Part shown: positions 1-6,174 of the stretch, one piece after another
How the letters are laid out: each line of letters opens with the position of its first letter
Position numbering within the stretch: position 1 is the stretch's first letter
NCBI GenBank assembly: GCA_020061965.1
Contig: JAGUXG010000013.1
Span: 1-10,160, forward strand
From: a bacterium
GTDB taxonomy: Bacteria > UBA9089 > UBA9088 > JAGUXG01
DNA length: 10,160 bases
Direction: 5' to 3'
Made by a program: the position numbers and the translations under genes
Notes under the pieces: model-generated
The model's input: only the letters and a program-made list of their open reading frames with translations
Database searches by the model: none
Told to the model about the DNA's origin: nothing

Positions 1-324
1 ACAGAGTTCCTAGATATCATAGTGCCTAAAATTATGGGAATTTAGGAAACCGTTAGTATCAAACTTACTGCCAAGGTTGATGTTGATCCAGAGGTTTGGA
101 AGTTTTATATAGATTGGCCCGATGATAACAAGGGTTATCTACTCTCCTGGAAAGCAGAGGTCTCCAAGGATAGGAGGTCTGGAACCTGGTGGGATTATGA
201 CCCAGAGACTGAAGAGGCTTTAACAACATGGGTTCTCACTACCGATGCCAGTGGCAACCAAACTTGGGTAATGGAGTTTACTTATGAAAAGAAAAGTGCA
301 AGATTCACCGTAGTTATAACCTAA
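1..324 (+). pseudogene. C-terminal remnant of an unrecognised beta-rich protein
   Basis: I do not recognise this gene. One frame is open from codon 46-48 to the TAA at 322-324 (about 92 residues), and an in-frame TAG at 43-45 separates it from a further 14 open codons at the window edge. The open part has no ATG, GTG or TTG start before an ATG at 271, so it cannot be translated as a sensible protein from its own start. The residues look like a real protein: they are rich in Trp, Tyr, Thr, Asp and Val, with alternating strand-like stretches such as VSIKLTAKVDVDP and ARFTVVIT. That would suit the last beta-sandwich domain of a secreted or surface protein. No signal peptide or membrane segment is present in the visible part. 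The likeliest reading is the decayed 3' end of a gene that starts left of the window. A sequencing error at the TAG is an alternative. Confidence 0.4.
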
Positions 325-395
325 GTTCAACAGAATTTAGGCAAAATTGGCGGTATCAAAAACAGAATTTCTTGTATATCGAGAAGAAATCTTAC

Positions 396-427
396 TTTGC
401 TAAAATTTAAGCTTAAATTTTAGCAAA
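396..427. repeat. Perfect 32-bp palindrome between convergent genes
   Basis: The left half (396-411, TTTGCTAAAATTTAAG) is the exact reverse complement of the right half (412-427), with no loop bases and an AAGCTT at the centre. It lies 23 bp beyond the nuoD stop codon and 71 bp beyond the end of the plus-strand remnant, where a bidirectional terminator would be expected. No strong T-run follows on either strand, so it is not a textbook intrinsic terminator. A hairpin that protects or ends the nuoD mRNA, or a dyad protein site, are both possible. Confidence 0.7.
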
Positions 428-450
428 CCTGTTGCTTTTGGGTATACAGT

Positions 451-1623
451 TTACCTGTCTATCTCACCAAGGACAATGTCAAGGCTGCCTATGATAGCTA
501 CCATATCAGCTATCATAGCACCTTTTCCTATCTCAGAGATACAGGAAAGATTGGTAAAGGAGGGTGTTCTGATGCGCAAACGCCAGGGCTTGTTTCTTCC
601 ATCTGAAACAATATAAAAAATGAGTTCTCCTTTTGGGGCTTCAATGCCCATAAAGACTTCTCCTTTTGGCAATTCAAATCCTTCTGTCATTATGTGAAAA
701 TGATGAATAAGGGAGGCTATCTCTGTCTTTACCCGCTTCTTCTCTGGCGGAACAATCTTAGGGCAATCTGCTAAAATCTCCCCTTCTGGAAGACCTTCAA
801 TCGCTTGATTGACAATCTTTGTAGATTCCTTCATCTCTTGTAAGCGGACAAGATATCTGTCATAGACATCACCAACACCCCGACCTTTCCCAGTAACAAA
901 CTCAACCTCGTTGTATGCACAGTATGGGTTTAGTTTTCTTATATCCCTGTCTATACCAGAGCCTCGCAGGGATGGGCCAGTAAGTCCGTAGCTTACGGCT
1001 ATATCCTTTGAGATTATCCCTATATTCTTGGTTCTCTTTTCCCAGATTGGGTTCTTTGTAAGAAGTCCTTCATACTCATCTATCTTCTTTGGAAGACCTA
1101 AAATAAAATCTGCTATTCTCTTCTTTAACCCATCATCTAAGTCATAAGGAACTCCACCTATCCTGAAGCAAGTTGTAGTAAGACGGCTACCACAATAGCT
1201 TTCAAAGATATCAAGAATCGGCTCTCTCTCCCTGAATGTATAAAGAAAGACTGTATAAGCTCCAATATCTAATGCATGTGTTCCAAGCCAGACAAGGTGA
1301 CTGGCAATCCTTGAAAGCTCTGCAATTATCATTCGAATATAAGTGGCTCTTCTGGGAGGGATGAGATCTGCAAATTTTTCTACAGCAAGACAGTAGGCAA
1401 GGTTGTTTGATGGAGCAGCAAGATAGTCTAATCTGTCTGTTATAGGAAGGAATTGATTGTAGGTCTTTGATTCAGCTAACTTTTCTATCCCACGATGAAG
1501 ATAGCCTATATGTGGTTCACAAGAGGTTATGGTCTCTCCATCAAGTTCAAGTGCAAGTCTCAACACCCCATGTGTTGAGGGATGTTGTGGACCCATATTG
1601 ATGGTCATCTTGTGGGTAGTCAT
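451..1623 (-). CDS. nuoD: NADH-quinone oxidoreductase subunit D (complex I 49-kDa subunit)
   Basis: This is the complete 390-residue NuoD, a peripheral-arm subunit of respiratory complex I that forms the quinone pocket with NuoB at the cytoplasmic face of the membrane. The family signature MGPQHPSTHGV begins at residue 10. His18 and Tyr67 (in RLDYL) fall, with a constant offset of 20, on His38 and Tyr87 of Thermus Nqo4, the quinone-binding pair. The protein ends in the characteristic GSLDIVLGEIDR. The paired CxxC motifs of the related NiFe-hydrogenase large subunits are absent, so this is complex I and not a hydrogenase. The ATG start at 1623 has a GAGGGTG ribosome-binding site lying just after the rpsS stop. 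There are only 12 bp between the two genes, so nuoD appears to be the last gene of a ribosomal-protein transcript. No other nuo gene is visible, which is very unusual. Confidence 0.96.
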   Translation of the reverse strand: MTTHKMTINMGPQHPSTHGVLRLALELDGETITSCEPHIGYLHRGIEKLAESKTYNQFLPITDRLDYLAAPSNNLAYCLAVEKFADLIPPRRATYIRMIIAELSRIASHLVWLGTHALDIGAYTVFLYTFREREPILDIFESYCGSRLTTTCFRIGGVPYDLDDGLKKRIADFILGLPKKIDEYEGLLTKNPIWEKRTKNIGIISKDIAVSYGLTGPSLRGSGIDRDIRKLNPYCAYNEVEFVTGKGRGVGDVYDRYLVRLQEMKESTKIVNQAIEGLPEGEILADCPKIVPPEKKRVKTEIASLIHHFHIMTEGFELPKGEVFMGIEAPKGELIFYIVSDGRNKPWRLRIRTPSFTNLSCISEIGKGAMIADMVAIIGSLDIVLGEIDR

Positions 1624-1635
1624 CTTTACACCCTC

Positions 1636-1917
1636 TTATGTCTTTGACTTTGCTTTGTCTGTATGGAAACCACTATGCGCCCTGAAGACCCTTGTCGGAG
1701 AAAACTCACCCAGCCTATGACCGACCATATTCTCAGTGATATAAATAGGGATAAACCTCTTTCCGTTGTGGACAGCAAATGTATAGCCGACAAACTCTGG
1801 AGGAATAACAGATCTTCTTGCCCATGTTTTGAGAGGCTTCTTATCTTGCCCCATCTTCTCTATCTTTTTAAGCAACTTTTCGTATATATATGGACCCTTT
1901 TTTACTGACCTGCTCAT
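1636..1917 (-). CDS. rpsS: 30S ribosomal protein S19
   Basis: At 93 residues this is the normal length for bacterial S19, which binds 16S rRNA in the head of the small subunit together with S13. It opens with MSRSVKKGPYI and carries the conserved run WARRSVIPPEFVGYTFAVHNG, then the region GHRLGEFSPTR near residue 67. The ATG overlaps the rplB stop as ATGA (4 bp). Its AGGAGG ribosome-binding site is formed by the Lys-Arg-Arg-Lys codons at the end of rplB, so the two genes are translationally coupled. In the standard S10 operon the next gene would be rplV; here nuoD follows after 12 bp. Confidence 0.97.
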   Translation of the reverse strand: MSRSVKKGPYIYEKLLKKIEKMGQDKKPLKTWARRSVIPPEFVGYTFAVHNGKRFIPIYITENMVGHRLGEFSPTRVFRAHSGFHTDKAKSKT

Positions 1918-2738
1918 TGTTTCCTCCTTTTGATGATAAACTTATCTCCTGGCTTGTTCTTTTCTCTTGTCTTTTTACCCTTGGCCAGAAGTCCCTTAAA
2001 ATTACAAGGATGCCTTCCTCCAGAAGTCTTTCCCTCTCCACCTCCCATAGGATGGTCATGCGGATTCTTTGCCACGCCTCGGACATGCGGTCTTTTGCCT
2101 CGGAGTCTTAAGCGTCCAGCCTTACCAAAGTTCACATTCTCCCAATCAACATTTCCAACCCTGCCTATAGTTGCCATACATTCAAGGCTGATTAATCTTA
2201 CCTCTCCTGATGGAAGTTTGATATGGGCAAAATCACCTTCCTTTGCTATAAATTGAGCAGATGTTCCAGCAGCCCTGACCAATTGCCCCCTGCTCTTTGG
2301 ACGCAATTCAATATTATGAATCTCTGTTCCAATAGGAATATCCTTCAGTTTCATAGAACTGCCTGGTAAAAACTTAGCTTCTTCTCCTCCTGATACTCTG
2401 TCTTGAACTTTTAGTCCAAGGGGTGCAATAATATACCTCTTTTCCCCATCAAGATAATGAAGAAGTGCGATATTTGCTGAACGATTTGGGTCATATTCAA
2501 TGGCTACTACCTTTGCGGCAATGCCTATCTTATCCCGCTTAAAATCAATAATCCTAAGCCTTCTCTTTGCTCCTTTTCCTCTATGTTTGGCAGTCACTCT
2601 GCCAAGATTATTTCTGCCACCAGAGCTTTTTTGTTTAGCCAAAAGATGTTTCTCAGGCTTCTTTTTGGCTACATCCTGAACCAAATAAGACATTCCTCTC
2701 ATTCCTGGGGTAATAGGTTTACACTTTCTTATAGCCAT
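1914..2738 (-). CDS. rplB: 50S ribosomal protein L2
   Basis: This is the full 274-residue L2, which binds 23S rRNA near the peptidyl transferase centre and helps subunit association. Recognisable blocks are GGRNNLGRVTAKHRG near residue 40, RIIDFKRDK near 62, EYDPNRSANIALLHYLDGEKRYI near 81, GTSAQFIAKEG near 157, and the C-terminal DHPMGGGEGKTSGGRHPC followed by a basic tail. The signature loop reads HPMGGGEG where many bacteria have HPHGGGEG; the Met variant also occurs in other bacteria and I do not treat it as damage. The ATG at 2738 directly follows the rplW stop (TAAATG), with AGGAG inside the last rplW codons. The gene is intact and in the usual rplW-rplB-rpsS order. Confidence 0.97.
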   Translation of the reverse strand: MAIRKCKPITPGMRGMSYLVQDVAKKKPEKHLLAKQKSSGGRNNLGRVTAKHRGKGAKRRLRIIDFKRDKIGIAAKVVAIEYDPNRSANIALLHYLDGEKRYIIAPLGLKVQDRVSGGEEAKFLPGSSMKLKDIPIGTEIHNIELRPKSRGQLVRAAGTSAQFIAKEGDFAHIKLPSGEVRLISLECMATIGRVGNVDWENVNFGKAGRLRLRGKRPHVRGVAKNPHDHPMGGGEGKTSGGRHPCNFKGLLAKGKKTREKNKPGDKFIIKRRKQ

Positions 2739-3029
2739 TTATACTCCTTCAAATACTCCAATGGTCTGATCCTTTGCTAAGGTGACTATTGCCTTTTTTA
2801 TCTCAGGCTTTCTTCCCTCAATCCGACGCACTGTCCTCTTTTTTCCTTGTTGTCTAAGGGTGTTTACAGCAGTAACTTTTACAGAGAAAGCATTCTCCAC
2901 AGCCTTTCTTATCTGAATCTTATTCGCCTTTGGATTGACCTTAAAGAGATACTTGTTCTCTTTTCTAAGATAATGTGCCCTTTCAGTTAACAATGGTTCA
3001 ATAATGATCTGATTCGTATTAAGTTCCAT
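2739..3029 (-). CDS. rplW: 50S ribosomal protein L23
   Basis: This L23 has 96 residues from the ATG at 3029. The protein binds 23S rRNA at the exit tunnel and docks trigger factor and SRP. The start NQIIIEPLLTERAHYL matches the family's opening (I-x-x-P-x-x-T-E-K/R). The middle holds the usual KANKIQIRKAVENAFSVKV segment followed by the basic GKKRTVRRIEGRKPEIKKAIVTL. The frame stays open upstream to a TTG at 3068, but that TTG is the first half of a consensus -35 box and the added residues do not look like L23, so I chose the ATG. No Shine-Dalgarno sequence precedes it, which fits a nearly leaderless mRNA. It is the first gene of the unit; rplC and rplD, which normally precede it, are missing. 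Confidence 0.94.
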   Translation of the reverse strand: MELNTNQIIIEPLLTERAHYLRKENKYLFKVNPKANKIQIRKAVENAFSVKVTAVNTLRQQGKKRTVRRIEGRKPEIKKAIVTLAKDQTIGVFEGV

Positions 3030-3038
3030 AAGAGACGA

Positions 3039-3068
3039 ATTATAGAGGATAGATATTCCTTGTGTCAA
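3039..3068 (-). promoter_or_regulatory. Sigma70-type promoter of rplW-rplB-rpsS-nuoD
   Basis: On the minus strand a perfect -35 box TTGACA (3068-3063) is followed by an 18-bp spacer and a perfect -10 box TATAAT (3044-3039). The rplW ATG starts 10 bases after the -10 box, so transcription should begin at or a few bases before the ATG. Confidence 0.75.
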
Positions 3069-3140
3069 TAATTTATTTTCCCATTGTAACAGAATAAATC
3101 TTTATAAATCAATCTTTTTTCCCTCTGTGTCTCTGCGGTG

Positions 3141-3283
3141 AATTATACCCAAGTAAATCAGGTTTACAAAGAAAGTGATTGTAAGTTCAGGATGTTGTAT
3201 GTTATTTGTTCTACTTCTTCAACCTACAACTTATAACCTACAACAAAAATCTTCGGTAAACCTCATATTTCTTGAGTATAATT
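3141..3283. repeat. 143-bp inverted-repeat element (MITE-like)
   Basis: The ends are imperfect inverted repeats of about 27 bp (3141-3167 and 3256-3283). They share an exact inner 8-bp block (AGGTTTAC / GTAAACCT) and an outer 13-bp block ending in GTATAATT with one mismatch. Inside is a second inverted pair, 3194-3205 against 3233-3244 (11 of 12), and a direct pair of AACCTACAAC at 3221-3230 and 3235-3244. It holds no ORF. It fills most of the gap between the glutamate synthase cluster and the ribosomal unit. It could be a non-autonomous mobile element or a folded terminator; no target-site duplication is obvious. Confidence 0.55.
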
Positions 3284-3288
3284 GACAA

Positions 3289-5826
3289 TTAGTCTTCCTC
3301 TTCAACCTCAGTGAGCACTGCAAGTTTTACGGCTCTAACCTTTCTATACACCTCTTCCGGGCTTTTCTTTATTCCATCTACTACCAAAAGGTCTTTTTCA
3401 ATAGAGATGCCAAATAACCTTTCGTTTTCCTGCAAATAAGGTAAGATAAGTTCCCAGTCGGGAGTGGTGAGATTGGCAAATTCACCACCATTCAACTGGT
3501 CAGCCACTATTTTTTTATGTGGGTCGCGGGCGTAGATTGCACCGCCTGAGGCAAGGGAAAAGAGATTTGAGCCGGGATACGGTGTGGGTTGTTCTTTGAG
3601 TCTGCCGTAAGTATCAAATTCCATCCCGTTTAGAATGACAAATCCACCGCCATTTAACGGGTCCCCAGCCATAAATGACTCTGCCAGAAAGTCAAGGCAG
3701 GTGCCATTTATAACCACCCGCGGTTTGCCAACAGCATTGATTAATGGTCTTCCAGCACCATTGCCCATGATATATACCTCACCGCCTTTGGCACCATACA
3801 TAAATGTTTGCCCCACATCACCGTAGATAACAAGTTTACCGGACTTCATAATCTGTCCCAATTGGTCCTGGGCATTACCATGGACATAAATCTCAAGCCC
3901 ATCTATGCCTGAGGCAAGGTAATCACCAGAGGAATCATAGACATCAATTCGGACACCTTTAGTATTTACTCCCAAACCACAGCCATAAAACCTTTGGCCT
4001 TTACAACCATAAACAATGAATCTCTTCCAGCCTGATTTGTAAGCCTCGACAATAAGCCGGGCATCACATTCATCCCCTTCCGGAGGAAAACCCTCTGCAT
4101 TTAGAACCAAAATCGCTGCCGGGTTCTTTTGTTCGCACAGATTATGCCTGCTATTCCAATCAATACGGTGGTAGCCTCCCGCATTCGAACTGATTAGTGG
4201 AATGGTGTTAAATATCTCATGCAAGGCTTGCCTGATAATGTGTAACACCGCACTTAGTTTCTTGCTACCAGTAGCATACCTTCTATCGTTAAGCAGGGTC
4301 AATACCTCTATGGATTTTGCCTTTAGTTCGTCATTTTGATTTGCCAGATGTACCATTTCCCGGCAATACTCAATCAGGGTATCGGCATCCCATTGTGCAA
4401 GATTATCGGTGTCTGGTGGTCTGATGTCTGTATCGGTATCCCATTGTGCAAGATTATCCCGCACCACTTCCCTATTCTCACTTATTCCCGTGGTGGTAAT
4501 CATCCTGCCGAATTTATCGGTGCAGGTGAGTTTTTCATCCTCAAGGGTAAAGATAAATGCCCCACCATCGGTATGGCTTCCACCCCTGGCATTCCAGTAT
4601 TTATCCGCTATGGGGCAAAATCTTTTATCCTCACTAGCTAAAGAGTGCAAGGTAGCATCAATTGCCTGCTTTTCTGAGGCAATAATCCCGATATTCACCT
4701 CTCCCTCTTGCAGGGCGAAGACTTGTGGTCTTAGCATGGATGTGTCGGTAATACCGATTAGCTGAAACCTGTTTTTCTCCGGCACATTCCTGGCAATGAT
4801 AAAAAACCAGGGTCCATCAGGTGAACCATGGATATGGGTTGATTGAATGGCTTGATAAATCCTTTGTTTTTCCTCTGGTAATTGGTCAAAATCAAGCTCT
4901 GTAGTCGGTGCTAATGCCTCAATAATGTATTCTAATGGGTACCGCAAAGAGCGGTTCAAAAGATCAAACATAAGCACTGAAACCTCTGTATCTGTCAGAA
5001 AGAGTGGGTAGATATTCCTTTGCCTCAGGTACTCAGAGACCGAGTAATAATTAGCAAAATCACCATTATGCACCAAGGCTTCATTTAATCCTATGAACGG
5101 ATGTGCACCGCCAGGATGCCAGACCCGACCTTTAGTCGGATACCGCTGATGGGCAATCCAGATATGGGCATTAAAATCATCCATACAATAATATTGAACT
5201 ACCTGCTCTGCATAGCCAACTATTTTTAATATCATCATATTACGACCGTGGGAAAGCACAAACGCCTTTTTTTCACCAAGTGACGCATAAAATTTGGTAT
5301 TGAGTCGATAGGTATTCTGATAGATAAATTCATCCTCTGCCGCTCTGGTATCCATACCCTCAAGATTATTCTCCTTAATAAATCTTGCCAGCACATCTTC
5401 TTTTGCCCGGACAAAATATCGGCACACATCAGGTGGTTTAACCTCAAGACCAAGCTGTCGGAAATCTCTTAGTGTCTCACTCATGCCTGCCTGAGCAATG
5501 TCAAAGAATGGGGTAATACAACCTTCCTCTACCTCTTTTCTTGCCTCAGTGTCCAACAAGGCTATTTGAAGGAGGTAATAGTCATCAAGGAGGCGTTGAC
5601 TCGTGCCTAATTTTTTTACATCAAGTCCAACTGCAGCAATCCCGCCACCCTTACCATTTCCACGATTATGCATCTGGATGGATGGCTCAAATATGTGCCT
5701 GCCAGCAACCGGAATAGAGCTGATAAATCCGGTTACTCCACAGCCACCTTCTTCTTCCTTCTTTCGCTCCGGCAATGGCAAATTATCTACTAATTTTTTG
5801 CGTGAGCTAATAATTCTTTCGAACAT
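3289..5826 (-). CDS. Glutamate synthase subunit: class II glutamine amidotransferase fused to GXGXG domain
   Basis: This 845-residue fusion has two modules. Residues 29 to about 430 are an Ntn-type glutamine amidotransferase that hydrolyses glutamine to glutamate and ammonia. The nucleophile would be Cys29 (GGCGVTGF), with Arg228 in HQRYPTKG, Asn254-Gly255 in HNGD as oxyanion hole, and the TDTEV segment near residue 275. Residues of about 590 to 740 are a GXGXG beta-helix like the C-terminal domain of glutamate synthase and FwdC, with repeats such as VYGCKGQRFYGCGLG and VIYGDVGQTFMYGAKGG. The FMN domain that lies between these parts in E. coli GltB is encoded by a separate gene here. A free N-terminal Cys requires removal of the 28-residue leader. 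The linker near residues 457-483 contains a 17-residue duplication. The ATG at 5826 has GGGGAG seven bases upstream. The toxin-antitoxin pair separates it from its partner gene. Confidence 0.88.
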   Translation of the reverse strand: MFERIISSRKKLVDNLPLPERKKEEEGGCGVTGFISSIPVAGRHIFEPSIQMHNRGNGKGGGIAAVGLDVKKLGTSQRLLDDYYLLQIALLDTEARKEVEEGCITPFFDIAQAGMSETLRDFRQLGLEVKPPDVCRYFVRAKEDVLARFIKENNLEGMDTRAAEDEFIYQNTYRLNTKFYASLGEKKAFVLSHGRNMMILKIVGYAEQVVQYYCMDDFNAHIWIAHQRYPTKGRVWHPGGAHPFIGLNEALVHNGDFANYYSVSEYLRQRNIYPLFLTDTEVSVLMFDLLNRSLRYPLEYIIEALAPTTELDFDQLPEEKQRIYQAIQSTHIHGSPDGPWFFIIARNVPEKNRFQLIGITDTSMLRPQVFALQEGEVNIGIIASEKQAIDATLHSLASEDKRFCPIADKYWNARGGSHTDGGAFIFTLEDEKLTCTDKFGRMITTTGISENREVVRDNLAQWDTDTDIRPPDTDNLAQWDADTLIEYCREMVHLANQNDELKAKSIEVLTLLNDRRYATGSKKLSAVLHIIRQALHEIFNTIPLISSNAGGYHRIDWNSRHNLCEQKNPAAILVLNAEGFPPEGDECDARLIVEAYKSGWKRFIVYGCKGQRFYGCGLGVNTKGVRIDVYDSSGDYLASGIDGLEIYVHGNAQDQLGQIMKSGKLVIYGDVGQTFMYGAKGGEVYIMGNGAGRPLINAVGKPRVVINGTCLDFLAESFMAGDPLNGGGFVILNGMEFDTYGRLKEQPTPYPGSNLFSLASGGAIYARDPHKKIVADQLNGGEFANLTTPDWELILPYLQENERLFGISIEKDLLVVDGIKKSPEEVYRKVRAVKLAVLTEVEEED
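4380..4458. repeat. In-frame 51-bp duplication within the amidotransferase-GXGXG gene
   Basis: The 28-bp segments 4380-4407 and 4431-4458 differ at one base and are offset by exactly 51 bp (17 codons). They encode DNLAQWDADT and DNLAQWDTDT, beginning at residues 474 and 457 of the fusion protein. The repeat lies in the linker between the two domains, so the reading frame and both domains are preserved. Confidence 0.85.
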
Positions 5827-5843
5827 TTCCTTTCTCCCCTTAT

Positions 5844-5872
5844 ATAGTAAACGTTCATCTTTCAGCCGTCAG
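5844..5872 (-). promoter_or_regulatory. Possible weak promoter of the amidotransferase-GXGXG gene
   Basis: On the minus strand CTGACG (5872-5867, 4 of 6 with the -35 consensus), a 17-bp spacer and TACTAT (5849-5844, 4 of 6 with the -10 consensus) precede the gene by about 17 bases. A promoter is needed here because the inserted, oppositely oriented toxin-antitoxin pair separates this gene from the rest of its cluster. The boxes are too weak to be sure. Confidence 0.25.
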
Positions 5873-5911
5873 CTGGAAGATGAAATGAAATCTGACAACT
5901 GACCGCTGACA
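5856..5911. repeat. Overlapping inverted repeats with CAGC/GTCAG motifs
   Basis: CATCTTTCAGC (5856-5866) pairs with GCTGGAAGATG (5872-5882) at 10 of 11 positions. TTTCAGCCGTCAG (5860-5872) pairs with CTGACCGCTGACA (5899-5911) at 11 of 13. The two pairings are mutually exclusive. The region lies between the divergent promoters and resembles short dispersed intergenic repeats. It could also mark an insertion boundary. Confidence 0.45.
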
Positions 5912-5929
5912 GCTTACAAAAAACAATGC

Positions 5930-5958
5930 TTGACAATATTCATATCGTTTGATATGCT
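5930..5958 (+). promoter_or_regulatory. Sigma70-type promoter of the toxin-antitoxin pair
   Basis: A perfect TTGACA (5930-5935), a 17-bp spacer and TATGCT (5953-5958, 4 of 6) precede the antitoxin ATG by 21 bases. A strong AGGAGG ribosome-binding site (5968-5973) sits 6 bases before that ATG. Confidence 0.75.
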
Positions 5959-5968
5959 GATTATATCA
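5941..5968. promoter_or_regulatory. Candidate toxin-antitoxin autoregulatory operator (two overlapping dyads)
   Basis: CATATC (5941-5946) and GATATG (5951-5956) form an exact 6-bp dyad with a 4-base gap. TGATAT (5950-5955) and ATATCA (5963-5968) form a second exact dyad with a 7-base gap, sharing the central half-site. Both cover the -10 box. Type II antitoxins usually repress their own promoter by binding such sites, so this placement fits an operator; binding is inferred. Confidence 0.5.
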
Positions 5969-5979
5969 GGAGGTTAACG

Positions 5980-6174
5980 ATGAACAACACGATTATGGCT
6001 GTTTATGAAAAGGGAGTCTTAAAACCATTAGGAGAATTAAATCTCAAAGAACACGAACAGGTTCGAATAAAAATTGAGCCGCAGGGCATAGAGATTACTC
6101 CATTATTTGCCCAACGAGTAGAAAATTTTATCGAGAAATATCGACCTGCTTTAGAGAAATTAGCCAAAAGATGA
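5980..6174 (+). CDS. DUF104 (AF2212-like) family antitoxin
   Basis: This is a 64-residue protein. The first 35 or so residues (IMAVYEKGVLKPLGELNLKE, then QVRIKIE) match the short beta-rich DUF104/AF2212-like antitoxin pattern, in which 'AxYexGvlkPl' is diagnostic. Residues of about 41 to 64 form a charged amphipathic helix (NFIEKYRPALEKLAKR), the region that would embrace and block the toxin. The ATG at 5980 has an excellent AGGAGG six bases upstream, and the stop overlaps the toxin start as ATGA. The antitoxin is therefore made from a strong site and the toxin probably by coupled translation, as expected for a toxin-antitoxin pair. DUF104 antitoxins are often found beside PIN-domain toxins, whereas this one sits with Doc. 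Regulation by the dyads over its promoter is likely. Confidence 0.85.
   Translation: MNNTIMAVYEKGVLKPLGELNLKEHEQVRIKIEPQGIEITPLFAQRVENFIEKYRPALEKLAKR

Noticed and set aside
329..370. Direct repeat AACAGAATTT at 329-338 and 361-370
   Set aside because: Ten AT-rich bases can recur by chance, and no flanking structure supports a mobile element.
451..1623. NuoD-like protein as an energy-converting NiFe-hydrogenase large subunit
   Set aside because: The N- and C-terminal CxxC nickel-binding motifs are absent, and the quinone-site His and Tyr with the GEIDR tail indicate complex I.
3030..3068. Extension of L23 to the TTG at 3068
   Set aside because: The added 13 codons are occupied by a perfect -35/-10 promoter, lack a ribosome-binding site, and do not resemble L23 N-termini.
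4380..4458. Short repeats considered as CRISPR units
   Set aside because: There are only two copies, in frame within a coding sequence, encoding the same peptide; this is a tandem duplication.
4336..4765. Plus-strand open frames opposite the amidotransferase-GXGXG gene
   Set aside because: They lie wholly inside a well-supported minus-strand gene, resemble no family, and have low-complexity composition typical of antisense shadows.
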